DNA of 33,792 bases from CAYFMP01 sp964344215. Its GTDB lineage: Bacteria > Pseudomonadota > Alphaproteobacteria > Rhodospirillales > Casp-alpha2. Shown piece after piece: positions 23,352 to 33,467 of this stretch; position 1 is the stretch's first letter; each line of letters opens with the position of its first letter. The stretch is taken from NCBI GenBank assembly GCA_964344215.1, contig CAYFMP010000040.1:1-33792 (forward strand). Reading direction: 5' to 3'. A model generated the notes under the pieces. It was given only the letters and a program-made list of their open reading frames with translations. It made no database searches and was not told where the DNA came from. The position numbers and the translations under genes are program-made.

Positions 23352-25772
23352 TCATCCCTTGAGCCCCATATAGGTTTGGGGATCGAAGACGTCGACCTGA
23401 ATGGCGGCGTTCCGGGCCGCGTCGGCGTCGTTCAGTCGCTGTCCATCCTCGTCGTCGACAATCCCCAGCGTGACCGCCCGATCGATTAGAGTGTCGTCGG
23501 GTTCGGAATCCAGTTTTCCCTCGCGTATCGCGGCACGGACTGCGTCGCGTGCTTCCTGCGCCGCGACCACCTTGGACAGAGCCGCCTCGAGACAGCCGAG
23601 GCCATCCTCTCGATGGTCGGGGATGTAGATGTCGGATGTCAGGCGCAGGCGCATCTCGTCACCGCCGAGCAACCCGCGCGCCACCTGGGCGCCAAGGTCA
23701 TCGCCCGGCGGCCGCACCCGGGCGCCGAGGGGGAAGGTCAGTAGCCTTAGTGCTCCCGCCGCCGCCCGGCCGGGAAGGTTGTCGACGACACCGAGAAGGG
23801 CTTGTTGGATGTTCCACAAAGCCAGGTCGCACGACCATCGGAGCAGAGGCAGGTCGCCGGCCGGCCGACCATCTGCGTGGAAGCGTTTGAGGGCCGCCGA
23901 GGCCAGGTACATCCACGCCAACACGTCGGCCAGCCGGCCGCTGATCTTCTCGCGCCGCTTCAGGGCGCCACCGAGAGTCGCCAAGGCAACATCGGTGGCG
24001 AATGCGAAAGCGGCGCTGTAGCGGGTCAGGCGTTTGAAATACCGGGCCTCGACGCCGGTCCCCGGGACCGCAGCGAAGGCTCCTCCCGTCAACGCCAGGA
24101 ACAGGGTTCTGGCCGCGTTCGTGAAGACGAACCTCAGATGGCCGAAGAAAGCGCGGTCGAAGCGCGCCAGGTCGTTGTTCTCTATTGCCTGCATCTCGTC
24201 TTGGACGAACGGGTGGCACCGGATGGAGCCCTGCCCGAAGACGATAAGCGAGCGCGTCAGGATATTGGCGCCCTCGACGGTAATGGCAATGGGCACGCCG
24301 ATAAAGCCGCGGCCCAGAATGTTCTTCTGCCCCCGGCAAATAGCGGCGCCAGCCCGGATATCGAAGGCGTCGTTGAGAATGTCGCGCATGCCTTCAGTGA
24401 GGTAAGCCTTGACGATGGCCGACAGCACAGCCGGTTTTTCGCCGGCGTCAACGGCGCCGCAGGTCAACGTTCGTGCCGCGTTCATGAAATACGTATAGCC
24501 GCCGATGCGGGCCAACGGCTCCTCGATGCCCTCGAACTTTCCGATCGGCAGGTTGAACTGCTCGCGCACGGTGCCGTAGGCTCCGGTCACCCGGGTCGCC
24601 AGTTCCGAGGCGCCAACCGACAGCGCCGGCAGCGAAACCGAGCGACCGGCGGCCAGCGACTCCATCAACATGCGCCAGCCCTGGCCGACGCCGTTGGGCC
24701 CGCCGATGACGTAATCGAGCGGCACGAAGACGTCCTCGCCCGACACCGGGCCGTTTTGAAACGGGATTCCCATGGGGTCGTGACGGCTTCCGATATCCAT
24801 CCCCGGTGTGGTCCGGGGGATCAGCGCGCAGGTGATGCCCCTGTCCTCGATATCGCTCAACAGGTGATCGGGGTCGGAGAGACGAAAAGCAAGGCCAACC
24901 ACCGTAGCAACCGGTGCCAAGGTGATATAGCGCTTGTCAAAGGTCAGACGGATGCCGGTGATCTCTTCGCCGTTCCATGTGCCCTTGCAAACGATGCCCC
25001 GGCTCCGTCCGCTGGCGGCATCGCTGCCGGCGCCCGGTTCGGTCAGCGCGAAACATGGAATCTCCTCGCCGCGGGCGAGACGCGGCAGATAGTGGTTTTT
25101 CTGCTGGTCAGTGCCGTAGTCGACCAGAAGCTCTCCCGGGCCCAGGGAGTTCGGCACCATGACGGTGACGGCGGCGGTGACGCTGCGGCTCGATACCTTG
25201 GTGACGACGGCCGAATGGGCGATGGCGGAAAATCCGCGGCCGCCGTATTCGGTGGGAATGATCATGCCGAAAAAGCGTTCGCGCTTGAGGAAATCCCAAA
25301 CTTCCTCCGATAGGTCGCGGTCCTGGGTGATTTGCCAGTCGTCGAGCATGTCGCAGAGCGTTTCGACCGGACCGTCGAGGAAGGCCTTTTCCTCGTCATT
25401 GAGCGGCTGAGGCGTGAAGTCCAGCAGTTTTTGCCAGTCGGGATTGCCAGAGAAAAGGTCTCCGTCCCACCACACGGTGCCCGCCTCCAGTGCGATACGC
25501 TCGGTATCGCCCATGCTGGGAACGAACGTACGGACAACGCGCATCACCGGTGCGGAGACCAAGTTTCGGCGGACGGCGGAAACCCCGAACACCAAGGCGG
25601 CTCCGATCGCCAAGACCAGGGTGACGGTGAACGCGGTCGGTGAATTGACACCGGCCAGGTACCATGCGACCAGCCCCAGCGCCAAGGCCGAGGTCCAGGC
25701 CCAATATCCGTGCCCGACATAGACAAACGTCAACAACAGAATCAGTGCGACGGCAAAGAGGCCTTGGGTCAT
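23352..25772 (-). CDS. fadE: Acyl-CoA dehydrogenase, FadE family
   Basis: The 806-residue length fits FadE (E. coli FadE has 814), not the 380-residue soluble enzymes. Residues 1-65 contain two or three membrane-spanning helices, so the enzyme is membrane-attached. The dehydrogenase core follows, with an IIPTEYGGRGFSAIAHS segment near 175-191, CFALTEPGAGSDAAS for flavin/substrate binding near 240-254, and an arginine-rich C-terminal half. The last 250 residues correspond to the FadE-specific C-terminal extension. It performs the first step of beta-oxidation, acyl-CoA to trans-2-enoyl-CoA. It is the last gene of the minus-strand operon, 13 bp after the FadN-like gene. Confidence 0.92.
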   Translation of the reverse strand: MTQGLFAVALILLLTFVYVGHGYWAWTSALALGLVAWYLAGVNSPTAFTVTLVLAIGAALVFGVSAVRRNLVSAPVMRVVRTFVPSMGDTERIALEAGTVWWDGDLFSGNPDWQKLLDFTPQPLNDEEKAFLDGPVETLCDMLDDWQITQDRDLSEEVWDFLKRERFFGMIIPTEYGGRGFSAIAHSAVVTKVSSRSVTAAVTVMVPNSLGPGELLVDYGTDQQKNHYLPRLARGEEIPCFALTEPGAGSDAASGRSRGIVCKGTWNGEEITGIRLTFDKRYITLAPVATVVGLAFRLSDPDHLLSDIEDRGITCALIPRTTPGMDIGSRHDPMGIPFQNGPVSGEDVFVPLDYVIGGPNGVGQGWRMLMESLAAGRSVSLPALSVGASELATRVTGAYGTVREQFNLPIGKFEGIEEPLARIGGYTYFMNAARTLTCGAVDAGEKPAVLSAIVKAYLTEGMRDILNDAFDIRAGAAICRGQKNILGRGFIGVPIAITVEGANILTRSLIVFGQGSIRCHPFVQDEMQAIENNDLARFDRAFFGHLRFVFTNAARTLFLALTGGAFAAVPGTGVEARYFKRLTRYSAAFAFATDVALATLGGALKRREKISGRLADVLAWMYLASAALKRFHADGRPAGDLPLLRWSCDLALWNIQQALLGVVDNLPGRAAAGALRLLTFPLGARVRPPGDDLGAQVARGLLGGDEMRLRLTSDIYIPDHREDGLGCLEAALSKVVAAQEARDAVRAAIREGKLDSEPDDTLIDRAVTLGIVDDEDGQRLNDADAARNAAIQVDVFDPQTYMGLKG

Positions 25773-25785
25773 GGGCAGGGTTCTC

Positions 25786-28113
25786 TCAGTTCCTTAGCGG
25801 TTTTCCAGTCTTGAGCATGTGCTGGACGCGGTCCCGGCTTTCCCGGGTGCGGGCCAGCTCAACAAAGAAGCGGCGTTCAAGTCCAAGCAGATCATCTTCA
25901 CCCAGGGTTTCGGTGATGTCCGTATCGCCGCCGCTCAGCGCGCCGGCCAGCGCCTTGCCTACGGTAACGTCGTGAGGGGTGGCCTTGCCGCTTAGTCGGA
26001 ACCCCTCGACCGCCATGGACATCGCCGCTAGCGCAGTTCTGCCGGGAAGCGATATTTCCTGCTTCCGCGGCGGCGCGTAGCCCTCGACCAGGGCCAGCAC
26101 CCTCGCCTTGGCGTCGGCCAATAGTCGGTCGCGGTTCATGGTGATCCCGTCGCTCGGCCGCACGATCAGAAGATCCCTTGCTTCGGCCGCCGATTTAGCC
26201 ACCTCCGCCATGCCGATGGTTTCGAAGACCTTGACCACCGGCGGCATCGGACCGCCCGGCCGATCGGGATTGGCAACCCACCGGAGAAGCATTTCCTTGC
26301 ATCCGCCCCAGCCGGGAATGACGCCAACGCCGACCTCGACAAGGCCGGTGTACGTCTCCGCATGGGCCTGTACGGCATCGCAGTGGAGAAGGATCTCACA
26401 GCCCCCACCGAGCGCCATGCCTGAAGGCGCGCCGACCACCGGAAACGGCGCAAACTTGAGCGCCTTGTACACGTCCTGTCCTCGACCGACGAGATAGCGC
26501 ACAGCGAACCATGCCCTCAGTTTCATGGCGATGAGGAGCAGACCGATATTGGCGCCAACCGAAAAATTGGTTGCTTCGTTGTAAACGACCAACGCACGAT
26601 ATCCATTAGGCACTGTTCTGATCGCCTTTTCGATCATGGCCAAAATCAGCGGATTGAGGGAATTCATCTTGCTATGGAACTCGAGGCACAAGACGCCGTC
26701 ACCGATGTCCCAAAGGCTGGCGGAGCGGTTCCTTGCAAGCGGTTCCTGGCGGCGCTTGATGTCGGCTAGCAGTAGCACGCCTTCGGACCGTTCGACGTTA
26801 CGGTATTGGCCGTCGGCGCCGAGGAATTGCAGCCGTCCGTTCACGGTGCGGTAGAACGGCCTTCCCGACGCCACCTTCAAAAGGTCTGGCACCTCCAGAC
26901 CGTCTTGCTCGAGCCGCTCGGCCATCCAGCCGGTGCCCAATTGGTCGATGAGCTCGAAGGGTCCGTGCTTCCAGTTGTAGCCGAGGCGCACGGCGTCATC
27001 GACAGCGACGATGTCATCGGCGATCTCGGGAACCAGTCGGGCGGCGTAGCTCAGCGTTCTGGCAAGCACCCACCAGGCGTATCGGCCGCTTCTGTCATTG
27101 TGCGAGACGAGCGCCTTGAGCCCGCCTTTCTCGGCGGCCGAGACGCTCTTCAGTTTCGGTTTCGCGGCCGTGCGGTATTCGCCCGTGCTTAGATCTTTCG
27201 CTTCCTTGATCCTGTCCGGCGAATCGGGCTTCAGGCGGTAAAAGCCCCCCTTGCCTTTGCGGCCCGTGTAACCGTCGTCGATCATCCGTTTGATCAGTTC
27301 GGGTTCCCGGTAGACTTGGCGAAACGGGTCGTCGGCGGGCAAAGTCTCGGCCATACCGCCGAGAACGTGCGGCATGAGGTCGAGGCCGACCATGTCCAGA
27401 AGCCCAAAGACACCGGTCTTGGGAATCCCGGCGGGTCGCCCTAGTGCGGCATCGGCTTCCTCGATCGAGACCCCTGTGTCCATGGCGTGGACGACGCCGC
27501 ACTGAAGCCAGTAGATGCCGATCCGGTTGGCGATGAAGCCGGGCGTGTCCTTGCAGGGAACAACGGTCTTGCCGAGGTTGAAGTCTGCGAAACGGGTCAC
27601 TGCGTCGACGGCGTCAGTGCGGGTCTGCTCGCCCGCCACCACCTCCAGGAGGCGCAAATATCGTGGCGGGTTGAAGAAATGGGTGATCAGGAAGTCTGTC
27701 CGGAACCGCTCGGGCATTCCGTCGGTCAACCGGGCAAGCGGAATGGTCGAGGTATTGGACGAGACGATGGAACCCGGCTTTCGGGCGCGCTCGATCTCCT
27801 CATAGAGAGACTGCTTGAGGTCCAGTCTTTCGATGATCGCCTCGATGATCCAGTCGCAGTCCGCGATCAGCCCGATATCGTCGCCGATATTGCCCGTCGC
27901 GATCAGATCGGCATTGCGTTTGTGCATCAACGGCGCCGGATCGGTCTTCAGCAACATTTCCACCGCTCCTTCGGCGATCGCACTACGGTTGTCGCCGTCC
28001 GCAGTTGCGATGTCGAGCAGCACGACCGGTACGCCGGCGTTGGCGATATGCGCGGCTATTCCCGCGCCCATGACGCCGGCGCCGAAAACGGCGACTTTCT
28101 CGATCTTGCTCAT
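25786..28113 (-). CDS. 3-hydroxyacyl-CoA dehydrogenase/enoyl-CoA hydratase, FadN type
   Basis: The protein has 775 residues from the ATG at 28113. Its start overlaps the thiolase stop (ATGA), so the two are coupled, and the longer frame to 28317 is a shadow. The dehydrogenase domain comes first: FGAGVMGAGIAAHIANAG at 10-27 binds NAD, and a THFFNPP segment near 155-161 gives the catalytic His. The hydratase/crotonase domain is C-terminal, with a GMALGGGCEIL oxyanion segment and VEVGVGVIPGWGG, both keeping glutamates. This order (dehydrogenase then hydratase) is that of FadN from Bacillus, opposite to FadB/FadJ. It carries out steps two and three of beta-oxidation. Confidence 0.92.
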   Translation of the reverse strand: MSKIEKVAVFGAGVMGAGIAAHIANAGVPVVLLDIATADGDNRSAIAEGAVEMLLKTDPAPLMHKRNADLIATGNIGDDIGLIADCDWIIEAIIERLDLKQSLYEEIERARKPGSIVSSNTSTIPLARLTDGMPERFRTDFLITHFFNPPRYLRLLEVVAGEQTRTDAVDAVTRFADFNLGKTVVPCKDTPGFIANRIGIYWLQCGVVHAMDTGVSIEEADAALGRPAGIPKTGVFGLLDMVGLDLMPHVLGGMAETLPADDPFRQVYREPELIKRMIDDGYTGRKGKGGFYRLKPDSPDRIKEAKDLSTGEYRTAAKPKLKSVSAAEKGGLKALVSHNDRSGRYAWWVLARTLSYAARLVPEIADDIVAVDDAVRLGYNWKHGPFELIDQLGTGWMAERLEQDGLEVPDLLKVASGRPFYRTVNGRLQFLGADGQYRNVERSEGVLLLADIKRRQEPLARNRSASLWDIGDGVLCLEFHSKMNSLNPLILAMIEKAIRTVPNGYRALVVYNEATNFSVGANIGLLLIAMKLRAWFAVRYLVGRGQDVYKALKFAPFPVVGAPSGMALGGGCEILLHCDAVQAHAETYTGLVEVGVGVIPGWGGCKEMLLRWVANPDRPGGPMPPVVKVFETIGMAEVAKSAAEARDLLIVRPSDGITMNRDRLLADAKARVLALVEGYAPPRKQEISLPGRTALAAMSMAVEGFRLSGKATPHDVTVGKALAGALSGGDTDITETLGEDDLLGLERRFFVELARTRESRDRVQHMLKTGKPLRN

Positions 28114-29249
28114 GTCATGGCCTCGAGAACGGTGGCGATGCCCTGTCCGCCGCCGATGCACTGTGTCGACAACGCATAGGTGCCGCCTTCGCGCGCCAGG
28201 AGGGCCGCGGCCTTGCCGGTGATGCGGGCGCCGGTCGCGCCCAAGGGATGGCCAAGCGCGATGGCGCCGCCATCCAGGTTGACGCGGGACACATCCAGTT
28301 CCAGATCGCGTAGACACGCCAGGCTCTGTGAGGCGAATGCTTCGTTGACCTCGGCGACGTCGATATCGCCAATGGACAGACCAGCCCGATCGAGTGCTTT
28401 CCTGGACGCCGGCACCGGGCCGATGCCCATGATTTCAGGCGCGCAGCCGGCAACGGCGACGCTCTTGATCCGGGCCAGGGGGTGAAGCCCTTTCTTGTCC
28501 GCGTAGTCCTCGCTGCAAACCAAGGTCGCCGCCGCACCATCGGTCAACGGCGACGAGGTGCCGGCGGTCACGGTACCGTTCTCGTCAAAGGCCGGTTTCA
28601 GCCCGGCGAGCGCCTCTGTCGTCGTTTCCGGGCGGATGCAGCCATCCTTCTCGACCGCGCCACCGTTGCTGGCGATGGGAACGATCTCGTCCTCGAGTTT
28701 GCCGGCCGCCTGGGCGGCCGCAGCCCGGGTTTGCGATTCGGCGGCGAAGGCCTCCTGTTGCTCGCGGGTGATTTGGTATTTGACGGCCACGTTTTCGGCC
28801 GTTTCACCCATGGAAATGTATGCCTCGGGGAAGCGTTCGACGAGACCGGGATGGGGCATCGGGTTGTAGCCCATTATCGGCACTCGGGTCATCGACTCGA
28901 CGCCGGCGCAGACGAACACTTCGCCGGCGTTCATCTGAATAGCGCCGGCCGCCATGTGGATGGCATACATGGACGATCCGCAAAAGCGGTTAACTGTGGC
29001 GCCGGCGACGCTCAGCGGCAACTCCGCCAGAAATGCCACAAGTCGCGCCATGTTTAGTCCTTGCTCGGCTTCCGGGAAGGCGCAGCCCAAAATCAGGTCC
29101 TCGATGTCCTCGGCGTCGACACCCGATTTCCGGATCAGGCCCTTGACGACCTCGGCCGCGAGTTGGTCCGGCCGCGCCTTCCTTAGTTCACCTTTGCCGG
29201 CGAGGGTGAAGGGCGAACGGGCATAACCCGCAATAACGACGTTTCTCAT
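28110..29249 (-). CDS. Acetyl-CoA acyltransferase (thiolase)
   Basis: The protein has 379 residues from the ATG at 29249, which follows AAGGAG correctly. The ATG at 29264 lies ahead of that site and would add five residues. The nucleophile is C90 in NRFCGSS. The other active-site residues are the His in ALGHPLGATGAR and the Cys in QCIGGGQG near the C-terminus. A NEAFA motif is also kept. It cleaves 3-ketoacyl-CoA to acetyl-CoA and a shortened acyl-CoA, the last step of beta-oxidation, in line with its neighbours. It could also act as a biosynthetic thiolase, but the operon with fadD, fadN-type and fadE genes argues for degradation. Confidence 0.93.
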   Translation of the reverse strand: MRNVVIAGYARSPFTLAGKGELRKARPDQLAAEVVKGLIRKSGVDAEDIEDLILGCAFPEAEQGLNMARLVAFLAELPLSVAGATVNRFCGSSMYAIHMAAGAIQMNAGEVFVCAGVESMTRVPIMGYNPMPHPGLVERFPEAYISMGETAENVAVKYQITREQQEAFAAESQTRAAAAQAAGKLEDEIVPIASNGGAVEKDGCIRPETTTEALAGLKPAFDENGTVTAGTSSPLTDGAAATLVCSEDYADKKGLHPLARIKSVAVAGCAPEIMGIGPVPASRKALDRAGLSIGDIDVAEVNEAFASQSLACLRDLELDVSRVNLDGGAIALGHPLGATGARITGKAAALLAREGGTYALSTQCIGGGQGIATVLEAMT

Positions 29250-29273
29250 TGCTGTCTCCTTCATTGCGGGACG

Positions 29274-31067
29274 TCATCCACCGGCGGCGGGAATTGCCTC
29301 GGGTTCCGACGGGGCGGCTAATTCTTCCGCCAGCAAATCCTTTTTCGATATCTTGCCGATCAAAGTTTTCGGCAGAGAACTGCGAATTTCGATTTTCCGG
29401 GGCATTTGAAACGGTGCCAATTTATCCTTGAGGAACGCCTTGAGTTCGGCCACCGTCGCCTTCTCGCCTTCCTGCAAGGTCACATACGCCTTGACGACTT
29501 CACCGCGGTGTTGATCGGGCACGCCGCAAACGGCAACCTCGTCGATCGCGGGGTGGAGGTGGATCGTCTCCTCGACCATGCGCGGATAGACGTTGAAACC
29601 GCCGCTTAGGATCAACTCCTTGATCCGATCGACGATATAGAGATAACCGTCGTCGTCCAGGTAGCCGATATCGCCCGTGCGCAGGTAGCCGTCCTCGAAA
29701 GCCTCGATATTTTCCTTTGCACGGTTGGCATAGCCGGCCATGACCTGAGGACCGCTGACGCAGATCTCTCCCTGTTCGCCCGGCCCCAGCACGCGGTCCG
29801 GCTCCTCGACGGAAACGATCCTTACCACCGTTCCCGGCAATGGCAGCCCGACGGACCCGGGTTTTCCGCTTCCGTCGAGCGGATTGACGGTGACAACGGG
29901 GCTGGTCTCACTCAATCCATACCCCTCGACCAGGGTGCACCCGGTCAGTTCCTCGAACCGGCGCTGGATCTCGGTCGACAGCGGAGCGCCGCCGGAGATA
30001 CAGAAATCCAGGCTGGAGATGTTGTACTTCGTGATGTCGCGGACCGCGTTGAGAGCCGAATACATGGTCGGCACCCCGATGAAGATGGTCGGCCGGTCGC
30101 GGTCGATGGCCTCCAAGACCTCGACCTGTTTGAAGTGCGGGAGCAGGATCAGTTCGGCCCCGATCACAATCCCTAAGTTCATCACCGCCGTCATTCCGAA
30201 GGCATGGAAGAGCGGCAGCACGCCCAGGATTCTTTCCTTGCCCAGCTTCGCATCCGGGGCCCATTTCGCGATCTGCTGCGTATTCGCCGCGATGTTGGCG
30301 TGGGTCAGTCGGGCGGTCTTGGGAAAACCGGTGGTGCCCCCGGTGAACTGAAGCACCGCGACATCGTTTTCCGCATCGATGACAACAGGTTCGTAGGCGC
30401 CGTCGTTGTCGATCAGCCGCTTGAACGTGACATGTTGAGCGTCGACGGGGATGTTGGCGACCTCGCGCCTCTTCAGGAGTTTGAACAGAACCTTCTCATG
30501 AAACCGCAGAATCTCGTCCATGGAGCAGACGACGATCGTTTCGAGGCGACCGTCGGCTTCGACCAAGGACGAAACTTTGTGGTAGAGCGGCTTCATGTTC
30601 AGCGTCACCAGGACACAAAGGCCGGAATCCGCGACCTGCCGTTCGATTTCAAGCCGGGAATACAGCGGATTGATGTTGACGACGGTGCCCCCGGCCTTGA
30701 GCACGGCATAGAAACAGATCACCGCATAGGGGCAATTTGGCAGCATCAAGCCGACCTTGATCCCCTTGTGCACGCCAAGCTCCTGAAACCCCTTCGCCGC
30801 GTGATCGACCAGGTCGGCGACTTCCCGGTAAAGGGTCCGCCGGCCCCGGAAACTGATGCAAACCTGTTCGCCGTAGGTGGCGGCCGCCGCGTCGAGCAAG
30901 CTGGGCAGCGGCTGAGGGTCGATGTCGAACTGCCACTCAATGCCGGCGGGATAGGACCGCTCCCAGGGGTAGGGGTGCTGCGGCCCCACTGCGTCGGACG
31001 CCCGCCGGCGGTGAAATGGGTCCATGACCGCCCGAAGCGCACGCGAAAGAGTGTTGCCGACAGGCAT
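29274..31067 (-). CDS. fadD: Long-chain fatty-acid-CoA ligase
   Basis: The protein has 597 residues from the ATG at 31067, with AAGGA 9 nt upstream. An ATG at 31097 is in frame but lacks a ribosome site. The AMP-binding motif is QFTGGTTGFPKTA near 230-242. The GYGLSETSPVV motif and the YLRTGDIGYLDDDGYL hinge region follow, and near the C-terminus the catalytic Lys lies in KTLIGKISKKDL. It activates free fatty acids with ATP and CoA. It starts 51 bp after the acyltransferase/lipase gene and ends 24 bp before the thiolase gene. It probably takes acyl chains released by the lipase domain or imported from outside. Confidence 0.93.
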   Translation of the reverse strand: MPVGNTLSRALRAVMDPFHRRRASDAVGPQHPYPWERSYPAGIEWQFDIDPQPLPSLLDAAAATYGEQVCISFRGRRTLYREVADLVDHAAKGFQELGVHKGIKVGLMLPNCPYAVICFYAVLKAGGTVVNINPLYSRLEIERQVADSGLCVLVTLNMKPLYHKVSSLVEADGRLETIVVCSMDEILRFHEKVLFKLLKRREVANIPVDAQHVTFKRLIDNDGAYEPVVIDAENDVAVLQFTGGTTGFPKTARLTHANIAANTQQIAKWAPDAKLGKERILGVLPLFHAFGMTAVMNLGIVIGAELILLPHFKQVEVLEAIDRDRPTIFIGVPTMYSALNAVRDITKYNISSLDFCISGGAPLSTEIQRRFEELTGCTLVEGYGLSETSPVVTVNPLDGSGKPGSVGLPLPGTVVRIVSVEEPDRVLGPGEQGEICVSGPQVMAGYANRAKENIEAFEDGYLRTGDIGYLDDDGYLYIVDRIKELILSGGFNVYPRMVEETIHLHPAIDEVAVCGVPDQHRGEVVKAYVTLQEGEKATVAELKAFLKDKLAPFQMPRKIEIRSSLPKTLIGKISKKDLLAEELAAPSEPEAIPAAGG

Positions 31068-31118
31068 CAACCCGCATCCTTCTCCGGTAGTGCACATCGC
31101 GTGCAGACTTGCCGAACT

Positions 31119-33467
31119 TCAGGCAACCGTCCCGGCATGGGGCTCTCCTTCAGTTGACGGTGCTGTGCCCGCCACCGTGGCTACGTCGGTGACGGGGGGC
31201 GATAGGGACGTCAAAAACGAGATCACGAGTTGCTGGGTGTCGCCGACATCTTCATTCAGGATTCCGTGCCTTTCTGACGGTATCATTTGGATCGATTTGC
31301 GCACGGACCCGATCCCTTCGATGATCATATGCGCGCTCTTCGGGTCGACAATATTGTCCCCAGTGCCCTGGAAGACAGCGACCGGGCAGGTGACATCGGC
31401 CAGACGCCGTCTCGTGTCGTCGACCAGCCTGCGCAACTCGAACAATCCACGGACAGGTATGTGCCGGTAATTGATGTCCGGATGCTCCGAATCGTTCGGC
31501 CGGAAGGGCATCAGACCCTCCAGCGACGACATCCACTCGGTCAGCTTATTGATGCCGTGAAGGACCGGCACGAAGACGAGGTTGCTATTTCGGAATCGGA
31601 CGGGAACGGAAACCGCCGACACCCCGGCAAATCTCTCGGGCTCGTCGGCGGCCAGCCTGAGAGCAAGTGCGCCGCCGGTCGAAAAACCGATCAGACACAC
31701 GCGATCGGCGAACGCCGAGATGATTTCGACCCCGCGCCGGACCGAGCCGAGCCAATCGTGCCAGCGCCGGTCCCTGAGATCCCAGGGCGACGTCCCATGA
31801 CCAGCAAGACGTACGCCCATCACCGGATATCCCAGGTCGGCCAGCCTGTTGCCGAAATCTCTGAGCTCCGCCGGGGAGGCAAGAAACCCGTGAACCAATA
31901 CAACGCCGATTTCCCGCCTGTCGTTCGGAACCAGAAGGTATGGTTCACCGCTCTCGGTCGCTGTCTCCTGATCGTTGATCTGCGTATGTCGTCGTTGCGA
32001 ATAATTCTTCAGGCACCACTCGAAAACGCGAATTTCGTCATCGAATAAGAGTCTGGCGAAGGTCTCTTTTTCGGCCAACATGTTCGTCTGGATCGCCCTG
32101 TCGATGGCCCGGCATGCGGCCGATACCGGTGCGACCTCGTTCGCATAGACGGCTATCGCGTTTTCAAGGCGGACCTCGTGGATCGAATGTTGTTCCTGAA
32201 GCTTGGGCAAGAATCGATATTTGTCCGGCAGGACCTCGATCAGGTCCGATGACGTCGCCATGTCGAGAAACTGCTCAAATCGGTGCCATATGCCTTTATG
32301 GATGCCGTTGTAACGCTCGGGGTTGGCGAGGCTCCGATGCAGATGAATGGATGGTTCCCGTTGGGCGTTCTTGATCGAAACATATAGCAGCACGTGAAAC
32401 GGTTCGTGGTCGATCTCCGTCGTTCCTTTGTCGAGCAAAGTCAGGATCAAGCGCGCGGCCAGATGGCTAAGGTTGAGGGTAACGCACGAATAGATTCCAC
32501 GCGCGTATCGGTCACGAAGCAACCGGGTCTTTCGCCCCAGCGCCAGGGACACCATGCGTTCGACCCAGCGGTCGGAATCCCGCTTCATGGCGAAGAGGTC
32601 TTGCAGGCTATCGACCTGTTTGAAGACCTGGTCGAGCGCCAATCGTTCCCACCAGTTCCAGCCGATGCCCGGCGGGATCGGCCGGTAGAAGCGAACATCC
32701 ATGTCGGTGTCCTTCAACAGGATGTTGCCTTCGATCAACAGTTCCTCTTCCGCTCTTCGTCCGAGCTCGCCGCTGAACATGGCAGCGCCCTTGCGCAGGA
32801 TGTTGTCGTCGTTGCGGATCGGATAGAAGGTGATGTTTCCAGGAACCACCAGTGTCCGTTGACGAGCCGCGGTGACCAGCGTGTCCGCATTTTCCAACCC
32901 CAACGCGTCGACCCAGCGTTGGAGCCTGGACACGTCACCGCTCTCGTGGACAAGAAGAATTCGCTTCTTGAACAGCTCCAGTGTCAGTGCGATCGCGGCT
33001 GCGCCTCGGTGGTGCTTGCGTTGCGCCTTGTAGCTCGGTGAGAAAATGCTGACTTCGCCTTGCTCGTCGACGACGCGGCGATCCTTGATCATGCCGCCTT
33101 CGGGAAAGACGATGACCTTGCGGCCGCGGAGAATCTCGGCGGCGAGAAACGCCAGCAACCCGGGATGATTGGTCGGCACCGCGCCGACGCCCCACAAGAA
33201 CCTGGCAAATCTCTCGCTCGATTCGAACAGTTCAGGTGCCGCCACGCAGCGGCAAAAGGCACCTGTCGCCTCATGAATGATGTATTGGGGAATTACCGTT
33301 TCGAAGCGGGCGAAATGATTGAACAGGAATATCTGGCCTGCTTCGATCTTGCTGCCGATATCGTGAACCTTGATATTGATTCCGAGCCGCTCATGAACGA
33401 GCGAGAACGCGCGGACGCACCACTCATAAGTGCCTTCGTTGATTTCGAACTCGGGGCAGACATTCAT
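31119..33467 (-). CDS. Fusion of a PlsC-like acyltransferase and an alpha/beta hydrolase
   Basis: The protein has 782 residues and two enzyme-like halves. Residues about 40-280 resemble glycerolipid acyltransferases: FNHFARFE at 49-56 stands in for the NHxSxxD motif, and FPEGG at 121-125 for FPEGT. Here the usual HX4D is HX4E (H51, E56). Residues about 518-755 are a lipase/esterase fold with VLVHGF at 523-528, the elbow GFSTGG (nucleophile S596), D704 in GTGDNIVD and H734 in SERHGI. A helical region of about 240 residues joins them. It could move acyl chains between glycerolipids and free pools. It heads the fad operon, with a GAGG near the ATG. The coupled activity is inferred. Confidence 0.85.
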   Translation of the reverse strand: MNVCPEFEINEGTYEWCVRAFSLVHERLGINIKVHDIGSKIEAGQIFLFNHFARFETVIPQYIIHEATGAFCRCVAAPELFESSERFARFLWGVGAVPTNHPGLLAFLAAEILRGRKVIVFPEGGMIKDRRVVDEQGEVSIFSPSYKAQRKHHRGAAAIALTLELFKKRILLVHESGDVSRLQRWVDALGLENADTLVTAARQRTLVVPGNITFYPIRNDDNILRKGAAMFSGELGRRAEEELLIEGNILLKDTDMDVRFYRPIPPGIGWNWWERLALDQVFKQVDSLQDLFAMKRDSDRWVERMVSLALGRKTRLLRDRYARGIYSCVTLNLSHLAARLILTLLDKGTTEIDHEPFHVLLYVSIKNAQREPSIHLHRSLANPERYNGIHKGIWHRFEQFLDMATSSDLIEVLPDKYRFLPKLQEQHSIHEVRLENAIAVYANEVAPVSAACRAIDRAIQTNMLAEKETFARLLFDDEIRVFEWCLKNYSQRRHTQINDQETATESGEPYLLVPNDRREIGVVLVHGFLASPAELRDFGNRLADLGYPVMGVRLAGHGTSPWDLRDRRWHDWLGSVRRGVEIISAFADRVCLIGFSTGGALALRLAADEPERFAGVSAVSVPVRFRNSNLVFVPVLHGINKLTEWMSSLEGLMPFRPNDSEHPDINYRHIPVRGLFELRRLVDDTRRRLADVTCPVAVFQGTGDNIVDPKSAHMIIEGIGSVRKSIQMIPSERHGILNEDVGDTQQLVISFLTSLSPPVTDVATVAGTAPSTEGEPHAGTVA

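Noticed and set aside
23802..25313. 503-residue plus-strand frame opposite fadE
   Set aside because: It is antisense to a full-length FadE and matches no family.
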